From contig JAJZRT010000307.1 in the NCBI GenBank assembly GCA_021802595.1, positions 1 through 5,384 of the forward strand: DNA of 5,384 nt. The letters run 5' to 3'. The translations under genes and the position numbers were made by a program. Below, piece after piece: positions 1 to 5,384 of the stretch. Positions within the stretch are counted from its first letter, which is position 1; each line of letters starts with the position of its first letter. Source of the stretch: Pseudomonadota bacterium. Its GTDB lineage: Bacteria > Pseudomonadota > Gammaproteobacteria > Burkholderiales > Thiobacillaceae. The notes beneath the pieces are model-generated. The model had not been told where the DNA came from, did not search any database, and worked only from the letters and a program-made list of their open reading frames with translations.

Positions 1-953
1 TCTCGGTCAGCGGCGTGGACTTCGCCCCCGAAGTGCACTTCTGGGCCGGCAAGCGCTTCTACGGTCGTGCCAACATCGACATGCTCGACCACTTTTTCGT
101 GCGCATGGACGGGGTGGGCGGCGGTGCCGACCACATCGCCCTGGGCAACAGCGGCGCCACCCTGGGCCTGGCCTACTTCGGCTCGGATTCCTACGCCGGC
201 TTCGGCGACGGCGGCAACGACCTGTCGACCAAGTCGGGTCGTCGTTTCAACGTGGACGTGATGTCCATTCCCGTGAACGCGGGCGGCACCCTGCGCATCA
301 CCGGCACGCTGACCAAGAGCAACGCGGTGGGCGGCACCAGCGGCGACGCCATCAGCTTCCAGCACAACCAGAAGCTGCCGCAGATCGGCGGGGGCAACGT
401 GCTGTGGATCCAGTACGCGCGCGGCTCGGCCTCGCTGGCGCAGAACTTCGGCTCCGACACCTCGCCCACCAGCGCCGCGGCATGGCGCATCGCCGATGCG
501 CTGGACTGGCAGGCGGGTCGCTTCGGCGGCCAGGCCAACCTGGTCTACGGGCATCACGACGCCGGCAGCAACAACGACACCCTGGCCTATGCCAACGGGC
601 TGGTGGCCTACACCAACAGCTCGCTGGGCGCTCGCTTCACCTACGCGCTCACCGGCAACCTGCGGGTGATCGGCCAGTTCGGTCACATGACCAAGAAGCC
701 CGACGGCAACCCGACCGAGACGCTGAACATCGAGACCATCGGCCTGGGCATCGTGCCCGATGCGTACAAGTACTACTCGCGGCCTGAAATCCGCCTGTAC
801 TACACGCACGCCTCGTGGAACTCGGCTGCCGCCCTGGATCCGGCCAACAGCGGCTACAACGGCGACAACGGCCTGCCGGGCTACAGCGCCACCGGCGTCG
901 CCGGCTCGACCAGCGGCAACAGCATCGGCCTGCAGGTCGAGGCCTGGTTCTGA
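1..953 (+). CDS. LamB-type maltoporin / carbohydrate porin, 5'-truncated by the window
   Basis: This is an outer-membrane beta-barrel porin for diffusion of sugars, most like LamB (maltoporin). The frame is open from base 3 and encodes 316 residues to the TGA at 951-953. LamB precursors run about 420-450 aa, so the signal peptide and first strands (roughly 100-120 residues) lie upstream. The visible GTG at base 15 is an internal Val codon, not a start. Family marks seen: WAGKRFYGR at residues 14-22 of the fragment (E. coli LamB has WAGKRF at the equivalent place), SRPEIR at 259-264 followed by an aromatic strand, and a C-terminal LQVEAWF ending in Phe, the outer-membrane assembly signal (LamB ends VQMETWF). 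Gly/Asn/Ser-rich loops alternate with amphipathic strands. Substrate specificity cannot be read from the fragment, and a sucrose- or other sugar-specific porin of the same family is possible. It has its own terminator and is not obviously linked to the cys genes. Confidence 0.88.
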   Translation, partial: SVSGVDFAPEVHFWAGKRFYGRANIDMLDHFFVRMDGVGGGADHIALGNSGATLGLAYFGSDSYAGFGDGGNDLSTKSGRRFNVDVMSIPVNAGGTLRITGTLTKSNAVGGTSGDAISFQHNQKLPQIGGGNVLWIQYARGSASLAQNFGSDTSPTSAAAWRIADALDWQAGRFGGQANLVYGHHDAGSNNDTLAYANGLVAYTNSSLGARFTYALTGNLRVIGQFGHMTKKPDGNPTETLNIETIGLGIVPDAYKYYSRPEIRLYYTHASWNSAAALDPANSGYNGDNGLPGYSATGVAGSTSGNSIGLQVEAWF

Positions 954-1009
954 ACACCGGGAATCGAGCCCGCACAGGACTCCAGAGCACTCGTCGCAGT
1001 GCGTCGTTT

Positions 1010-1043
1010 GGGGGGCGGCACCTCAGGTCGCCCCTCTTTTTTT
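1010..1043 (+). terminator. Rho-independent terminator of the porin gene
   Basis: GGGGCG (1012-1017) pairs with CGCCCC (1029-1034). After a 2-nt bulge (GC, 1018-1019), ACC (1020-1022) pairs with GGT (1026-1028) around a TCA loop. The outer pairs G1010-C1036 and G1011-T1035 extend the stem. Seven T residues follow at 1037-1043. It lies 57 nt after the porin stop codon. A smaller hairpin (GCACT 987-991 / AGTGC 998-1002, loop of 6) precedes it without its own T-run. Confidence 0.85.
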
Positions 1044-1136
1044 GCTCGGGTCGAGCGGCCCTGTGCGCAAGCGGCCGCGGGCGCAGGGACGGGCCGGGGC
1101 CCGGTCTGGCGTATTTTGCGTGAAGGTGTCATTTCA

Positions 1137-1153
1137 TTCGCCTTATAGGCGAA
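1137..1153. promoter_or_regulatory. Perfect 17-bp palindrome, candidate operator/activator site of the cys operon
   Basis: TTCGCCT (1137-1143), TAT, AGGCGAA (1147-1153) is a perfect 7-bp inverted repeat around 3 bp in the only regulatory gap upstream of cysD. If the -10 at 1174-1179 is right, the start of transcription would fall near 1186 and the palindrome centre (1145) near -41. That is a typical position for an activator touching RNA polymerase. Sulfate-activation genes are commonly controlled by the LysR-type regulator CysB, so CysB or a relative is the natural candidate. However, the dyad does not give the usual T-N11-A spacing, so the regulator is not identified. Confidence 0.45.
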
Positions 1154-1173
1154 GACCCTGGCTCTTTTTTGCG

Positions 1174-1179
1174 TATCAT
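1174..1179 (+). promoter_or_regulatory. Putative -10 element of the cysD-cysNC promoter
   Basis: TATCAT matches the sigma-70 consensus TATAAT at five of six positions. At the 16-18 bp spacings the -35 candidates (for example GAAGAC at 1151-1156) are poor matches to TTGACA. The predicted leader to the ATG at 1225 is about 40 nt. A weak -35 together with the upstream palindrome suggests activator dependence. This is inferred from sequence only. Confidence 0.4.
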
Positions 1180-1224
1180 GAATCCATCCGCATTTTGCGC
1201 CAAGCAATCAGGCTGGATTCCTCG

Positions 1225-2691
1225 ATGCCCACGCCTTCGGAGCACGACCCACAGGCCATGCCCTGCGCGCTTGCCGACCCGGCGCATGCCTGGGATTTCG
1301 CGCAGGCCTGCGACTTTGTCCAGCAACAGGGCCTGGCCGACAGCCGGCGCACCGCGGAGCGACGCCTGCACGCCTGGGGGCTGCTGCCGCCGACCCTGGA
1401 ACTCGCGGATTTGCGCGACGAGTCGGGCCGCCCGCCGCGCCGGCTCGTGACCGGTGCGCTGCTGGAGCAGGTGCGCGCGCGGCGTCACCTGGCGGTGTTC
1501 GCGCAATGGCACCAGCTTCCCGACGGGCGCGCCACGCTGCATGCGCAGGACGCGCGCGGAGCCCGCCTGTGGGTGGGAGTGCCGCGCCAGGACGCGCAGA
1601 GCGCCGTTCACGCGCTGGGCCAGCTGCGCGAGCGGGTGGGCAAGCCGCTGGGGGTGTTCGCGCATGGCTCGCTGGTGGGCCTGCTGCGCGGGCGCGAGAT
1701 GCCGCCTGGGGTGGATTTCCGGGACGAGGCCTACGCACCCCCTGCCCCCACGCTGGCCTGGGCGCGGCGCCGGGCTCCCGAGGCGCTGCCGCGGCGAAGC
1801 GAACACCTGCAGCGCCTGGAGGCCGAGAGCATCCACATCCTGCGCGAGGCGGTGGCGCAGGCCGAGCGCCCGGTGATGCTGTATTCGGTGGGCAAGGACA
1901 GCTCGGTCATGCTGCATCTGGCCCGCAAGGCCTTCTATCCGGGCCTTCCTCCCTTCCCGCTGCTGCATGTGGACACGCGCTGGAAATTCCGGGAGATGTA
2001 CCTGTTCCGCGACGCGGTGGCCCGCGCCAGCGGCATGCGCCTGCTGGTCCACGTGAACCCGGAGGCCGTGGCCAGGGACATCAACCCCTTTGATCACGGA
2101 TCGGCGCTGCACACCGACATCACCAAGACCCAGGGCCTGCGGCAGGCCCTCGAGGCCCATGGCTTCGACATGGTGCTGGGGGGCGCGCGGCGCGACGAGG
2201 AGAAAAGCCGGGCCAAGGAGAGGATCTTTTCCTTTCGGGATGTCCACCAGGCCTGGGATCCGAAAAACCAGCGCCCGGAACTCTGGAACCTGTACAACAC
2301 CCGCAAGCGCAAGGGGGAGAGCCTGCGGGTGTTCCCGCTGTCGAACTGGACCGAGCTGGACGTCTGGCAATACATCCACCAGGAGGCCATCCCGGTGGTG
2401 CCCCTGTACTTCGCCAAACCCCGCCCGGTGGTGCGGCGGGATCAGCTGCTGCTCATGGTCGATGACGACCGCTTCCGCCTGCTGGGGCAGGAGCGCATCG
2501 AGATGCGCAAGGTGCGGTTTCGCACCCTGGGCTGCTATCCCCTGAGCGGGGCGGTGGAGTCCGATGCGGATTCGGTGCCCGGCATCGTCCTGGAACTGCT
2601 GCATGCGCGGCATTCCGAACGCCAGGGCCGCGCCATCGACGCCGACACGGCGGCGAGCATGGAGCGCAAGAAAAAGGAGGGCTATTTCTGA
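1225..2691 (+). CDS. cysD: CysD, sulfate adenylyltransferase subunit 2, with an unusual ~190-residue N-terminal extension
   Basis: This is the catalytic subunit of ATP sulfurylase (sulfate + ATP to APS + pyrophosphate), a cytoplasmic partner of the GTPase CysN. From this ATG the product is 488 aa; E. coli CysD is 302. The CysD core spans residues about 192-488 and follows the E. coli protein closely. It has [11 protein letters not shown], then the PP-loop SVGKDSS at 221-227, [44 protein letters not shown] at 319-333, [31 protein letters not shown] at 433-446, and the ending KKKEGYF. Residues 1-191 match nothing I know. They contain a helical Arg-rich stretch (24-54), beta-like strands (89-119), a second helix (124-138) and a Pro/Arg linker (160-191). 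The start was chosen because it follows the putative promoter; the Shine-Dalgarno is weak (TGGA at 1214-1217). ATG codons at 1258 and 1699 are alternatives, the latter giving 330 aa. Codon use stays GC3-rich across the extension. Confidence 0.93.
   Translation: MPTPSEHDPQAMPCALADPAHAWDFAQACDFVQQQGLADSRRTAERRLHAWGLLPPTLELADLRDESGRPPRRLVTGALLEQVRARRHLAVFAQWHQLPDGRATLHAQDARGARLWVGVPRQDAQSAVHALGQLRERVGKPLGVFAHGSLVGLLRGREMPPGVDFRDEAYAPPAPTLAWARRRAPEALPRRSEHLQRLEAESIHILREAVAQAERPVMLYSVGKDSSVMLHLARKAFYPGLPPFPLLHVDTRWKFREMYLFRDAVARASGMRLLVHVNPEAVARDINPFDHGSALHTDITKTQGLRQALEAHGFDMVLGGARRDEEKSRAKERIFSFRDVHQAWDPKNQRPELWNLYNTRKRKGESLRVFPLSNWTELDVWQYIHQEAIPVVPLYFAKPRPVVRRDQLLLMVDDDRFRLLGQERIEMRKVRFRTLGCYPLSGAVESDADSVPGIVLELLHARHSERQGRAIDADTAASMERKKKEGYF
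2674..2680 (+). promoter_or_regulatory. Strong Shine-Dalgarno for cysNC inside the cysD 3' end
   Basis: AAGGAGG lies 10 nt before the cysNC ATG. It is made from the codons for the conserved CysD tail (Lys-Lys-Glu-Gly), so ribosome recruitment for the second gene is embedded in the first. It is much stronger than the site ahead of cysD and, with the TGATG stop/start overlap, it fixes the cysNC start. Confidence 0.85.
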
Positions 2692-4595
2692 TGCGCCGGC
2701 GCAGCTCCCCCTCGCCTTCCCCCTCCCCGGCCGCGCCCCTGGCGGGCGCCGAGGCCGCGCAGGACCTGCTTCGCTTCATCACCTGCGGCAGCGTGGACGA
2801 CGGCAAGAGCACCTTGATCGGCAGGCTGCTGTGGGAATCCCGGCAGGTGTACGAGGACCAGATCGAGGCGCTGCGCGCGGAGAGCCTGCGCTTCGGCACC
2901 CAGGGCGATGCGATGGACTTCTCCCTGCTGGTGGATGGGCTTTCGGCCGAGCGGGAGCAGGGCATCACCATCGACGTCGCCTATCGATACTTCTCCAGCA
3001 GCACCCGGCGATTCATCGTGGCGGACACGCCCGGCCACGAGCAGTACACCCGCAACATGGTGACGGCCGCCTCCACGGCGGATGCCGCCATCCTGTTGGT
3101 GGATGCCCGCTCGGGCTTGCGCCCGCAGACCCGCCGGCATGCCTACGTGGCCTCCCTGATGGGGGTGGGCTATGTGCTGCTGGCGGTGAACAAGATGGAC
3201 CTGGTCGGGTTCGACCAGGGGGTGTTCCAGCGCATCGAGACCGAGTTCGCGGGCTTTGCGCGAGACCTGGGTTTCGAGTCCGTCACCGCCCTGCCCCTCA
3301 GCGCGCTTCGCGGCGACAACCTGATCCAGCGCTCGGCCCATACACCCTGGCATCTGGGGCCGACCCTCTGGGGCTGGCTGGCGGGGGTTCCGACCCAGGC
3401 TCGGCAAAGGGACGAGGCCTTCGTGTTCCCGGTGCAATGGGTGAACCGGCCCAACGCCGAGTTCCGCGGCTACAGCGGCAGCATCGCCAGCGGCGAGCTG
3501 CGCTCGGGCGACTCGGTGCGGGTCGCGAGATCCGGAGAAACGGCGCGGGTTCGCGAGATCGTGACCCTGGACGAGGAACTGCCCGCCGCCGCGGCGGGAG
3601 CGGCGGTGACCCTGCGCCTGGACCGGGACATCGACCTGTCCCGCGGCGATGTGCTGACCCATGCCGACGCGCCGCTGGAGTGCAGTGATCAGTTCGAGGC
3701 CATGCTGGTGTGGATGCACGCCGAGCCGGGGCTGGTCGGGCGCAGCTATGAACTGCGCCTGAGCACGCAGGAAACCGCGGCGTCGATCACGCAGATCGGG
3801 CATCGGGTGAACATCGACACCCTGGCCCAGGAGCCGGCACGCACGCTGGAGTTGAACGATATCGCCCGCTGCAAGCTCGCCACCGGCAAGGCGCTGGCCT
3901 TCGAGCCCTACGCGCGCTCCCGCACCCTGGGCGGGTTCATCCTGATCGACCCCCTGCACAACGCCACGGTGGCCGCGGGCATGATCACCCACTCACTGCG
4001 CCGTGCGAGCAATGTGCATGCGCAAAGGCTCAGCATCGAGCCGATCCATCGCGAGCGGCTCAACGGGCACCGCGGGCAGGTCGTCTGGTTCACGGGGCTG
4101 TCGGGCTCCGGCAAGTCCACCCTGGCCAACGCGCTGGAAATGGCCTTGCACGAACGGGGCTTGCGCACCTATCTGCTGGACGGCGATAACCTGCGCCACG
4201 GGTTGAACCGGGACCTGGGTTTCACCGAAGCGGATCGGGTGGAGAACATTCGCCGGGCCGCCGAGGTGGCGCGGGTGATGGCCGATGCGGGCCTGGTGGT
4301 GCTGACCGCCTTCATCTCCCCCTTCGCGCGGGACCGTGCGATGGCGCGTGACATCGTGGGCCCGCAGCGCTTCGTGGAGGTGTACGTCGACACCCCGCTG
4401 GAGGTGTGCGAGGCGCGGGATGTAAAGGGCCTGTATCGCAAGGCTCGCAGCGGCCTGATTCCCAACATGACGGGAATCCAGAGCCCCTACGAGGCCCCGG
4501 AGCAGCCGGACCTGCGCTTGTCCGGCGCCGGCGCGTCGCCGGAGCAGGCGGTTCGCGGGCTGCTGGAGCGGGTGCTGGAAGCCGGGAAGCTGTGA
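2691..4595 (+). CDS. cysNC: CysNC, bifunctional sulfate adenylyltransferase GTPase subunit / APS kinase
   Basis: This 634-aa fusion joins an EF-Tu-like GTPase, which drives APS synthesis with CysD, to an APS kinase that phosphorylates APS to PAPS. GTPase marks: G1 GSVDDGKS at residues 33-40, the switch region [12 protein letters not shown]3 DTPGHE at 112-117, G4 NKMD at 167-170, and G5 SAL at 204-206. Beta-barrel domains follow to about residue 440. After a short linker comes the kinase (about 460-634): Walker [10 protein letters not shown] at 469-477, [10 protein letters not shown] from 497, SPF at 543-545 with the family's conserved Ser, then KGLYRKAR from 579 and [15 protein letters not shown]. 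The motifs usually seen in both activities are intact. The size fits known CysNC/NodQ fusions; separate E. coli CysN and CysC are 475 and 201 aa. The start overlaps the cysD stop by one base (TGATG), implying translational coupling. The first 20 residues are a low-complexity Ser-Pro tail. Confidence 0.96.
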   Translation: MRRRSSPSPSPSPAAPLAGAEAAQDLLRFITCGSVDDGKSTLIGRLLWESRQVYEDQIEALRAESLRFGTQGDAMDFSLLVDGLSAEREQGITIDVAYRYFSSSTRRFIVADTPGHEQYTRNMVTAASTADAAILLVDARSGLRPQTRRHAYVASLMGVGYVLLAVNKMDLVGFDQGVFQRIETEFAGFARDLGFESVTALPLSALRGDNLIQRSAHTPWHLGPTLWGWLAGVPTQARQRDEAFVFPVQWVNRPNAEFRGYSGSIASGELRSGDSVRVARSGETARVREIVTLDEELPAAAAGAAVTLRLDRDIDLSRGDVLTHADAPLECSDQFEAMLVWMHAEPGLVGRSYELRLSTQETAASITQIGHRVNIDTLAQEPARTLELNDIARCKLATGKALAFEPYARSRTLGGFILIDPLHNATVAAGMITHSLRRASNVHAQRLSIEPIHRERLNGHRGQVVWFTGLSGSGKSTLANALEMALHERGLRTYLLDGDNLRHGLNRDLGFTEADRVENIRRAAEVARVMADAGLVVLTAFISPFARDRAMARDIVGPQRFVEVYVDTPLEVCEARDVKGLYRKARSGLIPNMTGIQSPYEAPEQPDLRLSGAGASPEQAVRGLLERVLEAGKL

Positions 4596-4602
4596 GGCCT
4601 TC

Positions 4603-4616
4603 CGCCGGGCTCGGAC
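4603..4616 (+). repeat. 14-nt direct repeat, copy 1
   Basis: CGCCGGGCTCGGAC begins 8 nt after the cysNC stop codon. An identical copy occurs at 4832-4845, 229 bp away. Both copies are preceded by CTTC-like sequence. It could be a duplication scar or chance in GC-rich DNA. Confidence 0.5.
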
Positions 4617-4631
4617 CCATGGTCGCTCAGG

Positions 4632-4659
4632 GCGGCAGCAGCCTGAGCTTCGCTGCCGC
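4632..4659 (+). other. Stable hairpin downstream of cysNC without T-run
   Basis: GCGGCAGC (4632-4639) pairs with GCTGCCGC (4652-4659). Inside, AGC (4640-4642) can pair with GCT (4647-4649) over a CTGA loop, leaving a 2-nt bulge. It lies about 37 nt past the cysNC stop. No U-tract follows, so it is at most a 3'-end stabilising structure or part of a Rho-dependent end. Confidence 0.4.
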
Positions 4660-4831
4660 GTCGAGCGCGCATGGGGCCGTGACGGATGCGAGCTTGGGCC
4701 ACCGTCGATGCGACACCTCCGGATACAACTGGGAGCGCGCGGCTGTCGCGGAATGACGCCGCTACGCCGTTCTCTTGACGAGGTCGACAGGAACTCCAGC
4801 GCAGGCCCCCTGCGTCGGGGCGGTCCGACTT

Positions 4832-4845
4832 CGCCGGGCTCGGAC
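4832..4845 (+). repeat. 14-nt direct repeat, copy 2
   Basis: CGCCGGGCTCGGAC is identical to the copy at 4603-4616. The palindrome GGGAATTCCC follows 5 nt later. Confidence 0.5.
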
Positions 4846-4980
4846 GATCCGGGAATTCCCATCCCGCACATGAACAGACTTTTCTGCACATTCCCCGCAC
4901 GGGGGGGTCCTCGATCTGGGTGGCGCTGGCGCAGGCGGCAGCGCACCCCTTCGAAGCACGCCCCTCGGGCGGATACGATT

Positions 4981-5126
4981 GGCTAGCGTTAGCCGCCCGC
5001 CTACGGCGGGCCGGCACGGCCTTCGGCCGCAGGGGGACGGGCTTCGCCCGATTGAAAGGCGCGAAAGGCCTCAGGGCCTACGGCCCGAAAGGCCAAAGCC
5101 AAGCCACTACAGACGCGCTTCGCGCG
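4981..5126. repeat. Cluster of compact perfect palindromes with 3-nt GNA (minus) / TNC (plus) loops
   Basis: Five perfect hairpins follow one another. The arms are 4996-5001/5005-5010 (loop TAC), 5017-5021/5025-5029 (TTC), 5038-5042/5046-5050 (TTC), 5074-5078/5082-5086 (TAC) and 5114-5118/5122-5126 (TTC). Every arm is pure G/C, and every loop is closed by C on the left and G on the right. Read on the minus strand the loops are GAA or GTA, so each hairpin is C-GNA-G. Short DNA hairpins of the GCGAAGC type with such loops are known to be unusually stable. A sixth palindrome, GGCTA-GCGT-TAGCC (4981-4994), marks the left edge. The arm sequences differ while the loop rule is kept. There is no CRISPR-like conserved repeat and no convincing coding frame. 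The function is unknown; it may be a mobile non-autonomous element, a single-strand recognition substrate or a structured RNA. Confidence 0.7.
5062..5094 (+). repeat. CGAAAGGCC direct repeats within the hairpin cluster
   Basis: CGAAAGGCC occurs at 5062-5070 and again at 5086-5094, flanking the hairpin at 5074-5086. A shorter GAAAGGC lies at 5054-5060. The hairpin is thus bracketed by identical 9-mers, which suggests local duplication during growth of the cluster. Confidence 0.6.
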
Positions 5127-5149
5127 ATCTCCATGCGCCACGGTGATTG

Positions 5150-5257
5150 ACGTTGTTGCGTCACACCGTCCACCATGATGCCGCTGTCCAGATAGCCGCG
5201 AACCAGCCGCAGCACGGCCGGATTGTCAACGCGCCGGCGCAAACGGTCCATCAGGAT
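5150..5257 (-). pseudogene. Fragment of a group II intron reverse transcriptase/maturase (LtrA type)
   Basis: The minus strand encodes 36 residues starting ILMDRLRRRV, then NPAVLRLVRGYL, then SGIMVDGVTQQR. This fits the LtrA-type segment that normally follows the first catalytic aspartate block (FDRVNHD before ILM) and precedes the EGTPQGGPLSPLL block. Both flanking blocks are missing. Upstream (at 5258) the reading runs straight into the IS200/IS605 end, and downstream (below 5150) it runs into the hairpin cluster. The stub therefore has no start and no active-site motif and cannot be a functional maturase. Intact members are about 400-600 aa and are encoded in domain IV of a self-splicing intron. 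I see no intron domain V nearby. Family assignment rests on pattern recognition, not a search. Confidence 0.72.
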
Positions 5258-5269
5258 TTGACATCCTCC

Positions 5270-5285
5270 CCGGCATGAATGCCGG
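5270..5285 (-). promoter_or_regulatory. Subterminal hairpin of the IS200/IS605 right end
   Basis: The 7-bp arms CCGGCAT/ATGCCGG flank a 2-nt centre, with further pairs C5268-G5287 and T5267-A5288 beyond one mismatch. It sits 11 nt from the element's TCAA end. This is where single-stranded DNA hairpins are recognised by the family's Y1 transposase. Confidence 0.7.
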
Positions 5286-5300
5286 AGATTCCTACGGCGC

Positions 5301-5384
5301 TCAGGTGTGGCATTGAGCCGCCCCTGAGTCGCTTCGGCGGGTTCCTGCTGCTGGCGGCATGGCTGCACCGCTCACTTCACAGGC
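5301..5384 (-). CDS. Possible C-terminal tail of the element's TnpB-like protein, partial
   Basis: The only open minus-strand frame entering from the window edge gives 27 residues (ACEVSGAAMPPAAGTRRSDS, then GAAQCHT) and stops at the TGA at 5303-5301, about 15 nt before the right-end hairpin. In this family tnpB normally ends just before that hairpin, and its tail after the zinc ribbon is short and poorly conserved, so position and length fit. Nothing in the 27 residues is diagnostic. It could also be non-coding element sequence. Confidence 0.35.
   Translation of the reverse strand, partial: ACEVSGAAMPPAAGTRRSDSGAAQCHT

Larger units (their letters stand above)
4596..4980. other. Intergenic stretch after cysNC with no recognisable gene
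   Basis: I see no supported gene here in either strand; the long open frames on the minus strand look like high-GC shadows. The stretch holds a hairpin at 4632-4659, a 14-nt direct repeat (CGCCGGGCTCGGAC at 4603-4616 and 4832-4845), a 10-bp perfect palindrome GGGAATTCCC at 4851-4860, a 7-nt direct repeat CCCGCAC at 4863-4869 and 4894-4900, and a run of seven G at 4901-4907. No T-run-bearing intrinsic terminator follows cysNC. Confidence 0.6.
5258..5384 (-). mobile_element. Right end of an IS200/IS605-family (TnpB/IS1341-like) element, continuing past the window
   Basis: On the minus strand the sequence ends in GGGGAGGATGTCAA at 5258, preceded by a perfect hairpin (CCGGCAT 5270-5276 / ATGCCGG 5279-5285). 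This subterminal hairpin followed by GGATGTCAA is characteristic of right ends in this family, whose Y1 transposase recognises end hairpins and cleaves at a short terminal motif (TCAA is the right-end cleavage motif of IS608). Such elements have no terminal inverted repeats and make no target duplication. The base after the end (5257) begins the reverse-transcriptase fragment, so the element appears to have inserted into, or joined, that remnant. The left end and the body lie beyond base 5384. Confidence 0.75.

Noticed and set aside
1137..1170. Palindrome plus later T-run as a terminator or attenuator
   Set aside because: The six-T run at 1165-1170 begins 12 nt after the stem rather than immediately, and the stem is short.
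760..1224. In-frame open extension of cysD upstream into the porin gene
   Set aside because: It crosses the porin coding region and its terminator and would precede the promoter. The openness is a GC effect.
1129..2613. 494-aa open frame on the minus strand across cysD
   Set aside because: It lies antisense to a clearly conserved gene and has no recognisable domain. Long antisense frames are expected in DNA this GC-rich.
2682..3992. 436-aa open frame on the minus strand across cysNC
   Set aside because: It is an antisense shadow of the conserved CysN coding sequence, with biased composition and no family signature.
3993..5017. Overlapping minus-strand frames of 317 and 176 aa running from cysNC into the 3' gap
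   Set aside because: They partly overlap the APS kinase domain antisense, are Arg/Pro/Ser-rich, overlap each other in different frames and have no recognisable motif.
5001..5026. UUCG/UACG RNA tetraloops in the hairpins
   Set aside because: Shifting to four-base loops breaks the next base pair. The perfect stems require three-base loops.
4981..5094. Integron attC-like site, suggested by GTTAGCC at 4989-4995 next to strong dyads
   Set aside because: The core consensus GTTRRRY is not met, and no partner RYYYAAC box lies at the proper distance.
4981..5126. CRISPR array
   Set aside because: Arm sequences differ from unit to unit and spacing is irregular, so there is no constant repeat with unique spacers.
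4920..5150. 76-aa plus-strand frame covering the hairpin cluster
   Set aside because: Its sequence is dictated by the palindromes (repeated Gly/Arg/Ala codons), and there is no clear ribosome site or family.

Overview
The window is GC-rich (about two thirds G+C, with third codon positions almost all G or C). It looks like chromosomal DNA of a Gram-negative proteobacterium, probably beta- or gammaproteobacterial. Three things support this: a LamB-type outer-membrane porin ending in aromatic residues and a terminal Phe; the heterodimeric CysD/CysN ATP sulfurylase rather than the single-chain Sat type; and the fusion of CysN to CysC. I cannot name a genus from sequence alone.

Layout. At 1-953 (+) lies the C-terminal three quarters of a maltoporin-like carbohydrate porin gene, closed by a convincing intrinsic terminator (1010-1043). 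At 1044-1224 a regulatory gap holds a perfect 17-bp palindrome (1137-1153) and a good -10 hexamer (1174-1179) without a matching -35. This is the arrangement expected of an activator-dependent promoter. At 1225-2691 (+) is cysD, followed with a 1-nt overlap by a cysN-cysC fusion at 2691-4595 (+). The two genes form one translationally coupled sulfate-activation operon: CysD and the GTPase part of CysN make APS from sulfate and ATP, and the C-terminal APS kinase converts APS to PAPS.

The most unusual coding feature is in CysD. It carries about 190 N-terminal residues that ordinary CysD (about 300 aa in E. coli) does not have and that I do not recognise. The reading frame is open and has normal codon bias throughout, so it looks like a genuine extra domain.

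From 4596 to the end no intact gene is visible. After about 380 bp of featureless DNA comes a striking cluster (4981-5126) of compact perfect hairpins. Five of them share a three-base loop that reads GAA or GTA, closed by C-G, on the minus strand. Next is a 36-codon fragment (5150-5257, minus) of a group II intron reverse transcriptase/maturase. It is cut off on its N-terminal side by the right end of an IS200/IS605-family element (5258 onward, minus) that runs out of the window. This 3' part is a scrap-yard of mobile DNA next to the housekeeping cysDNC operon.
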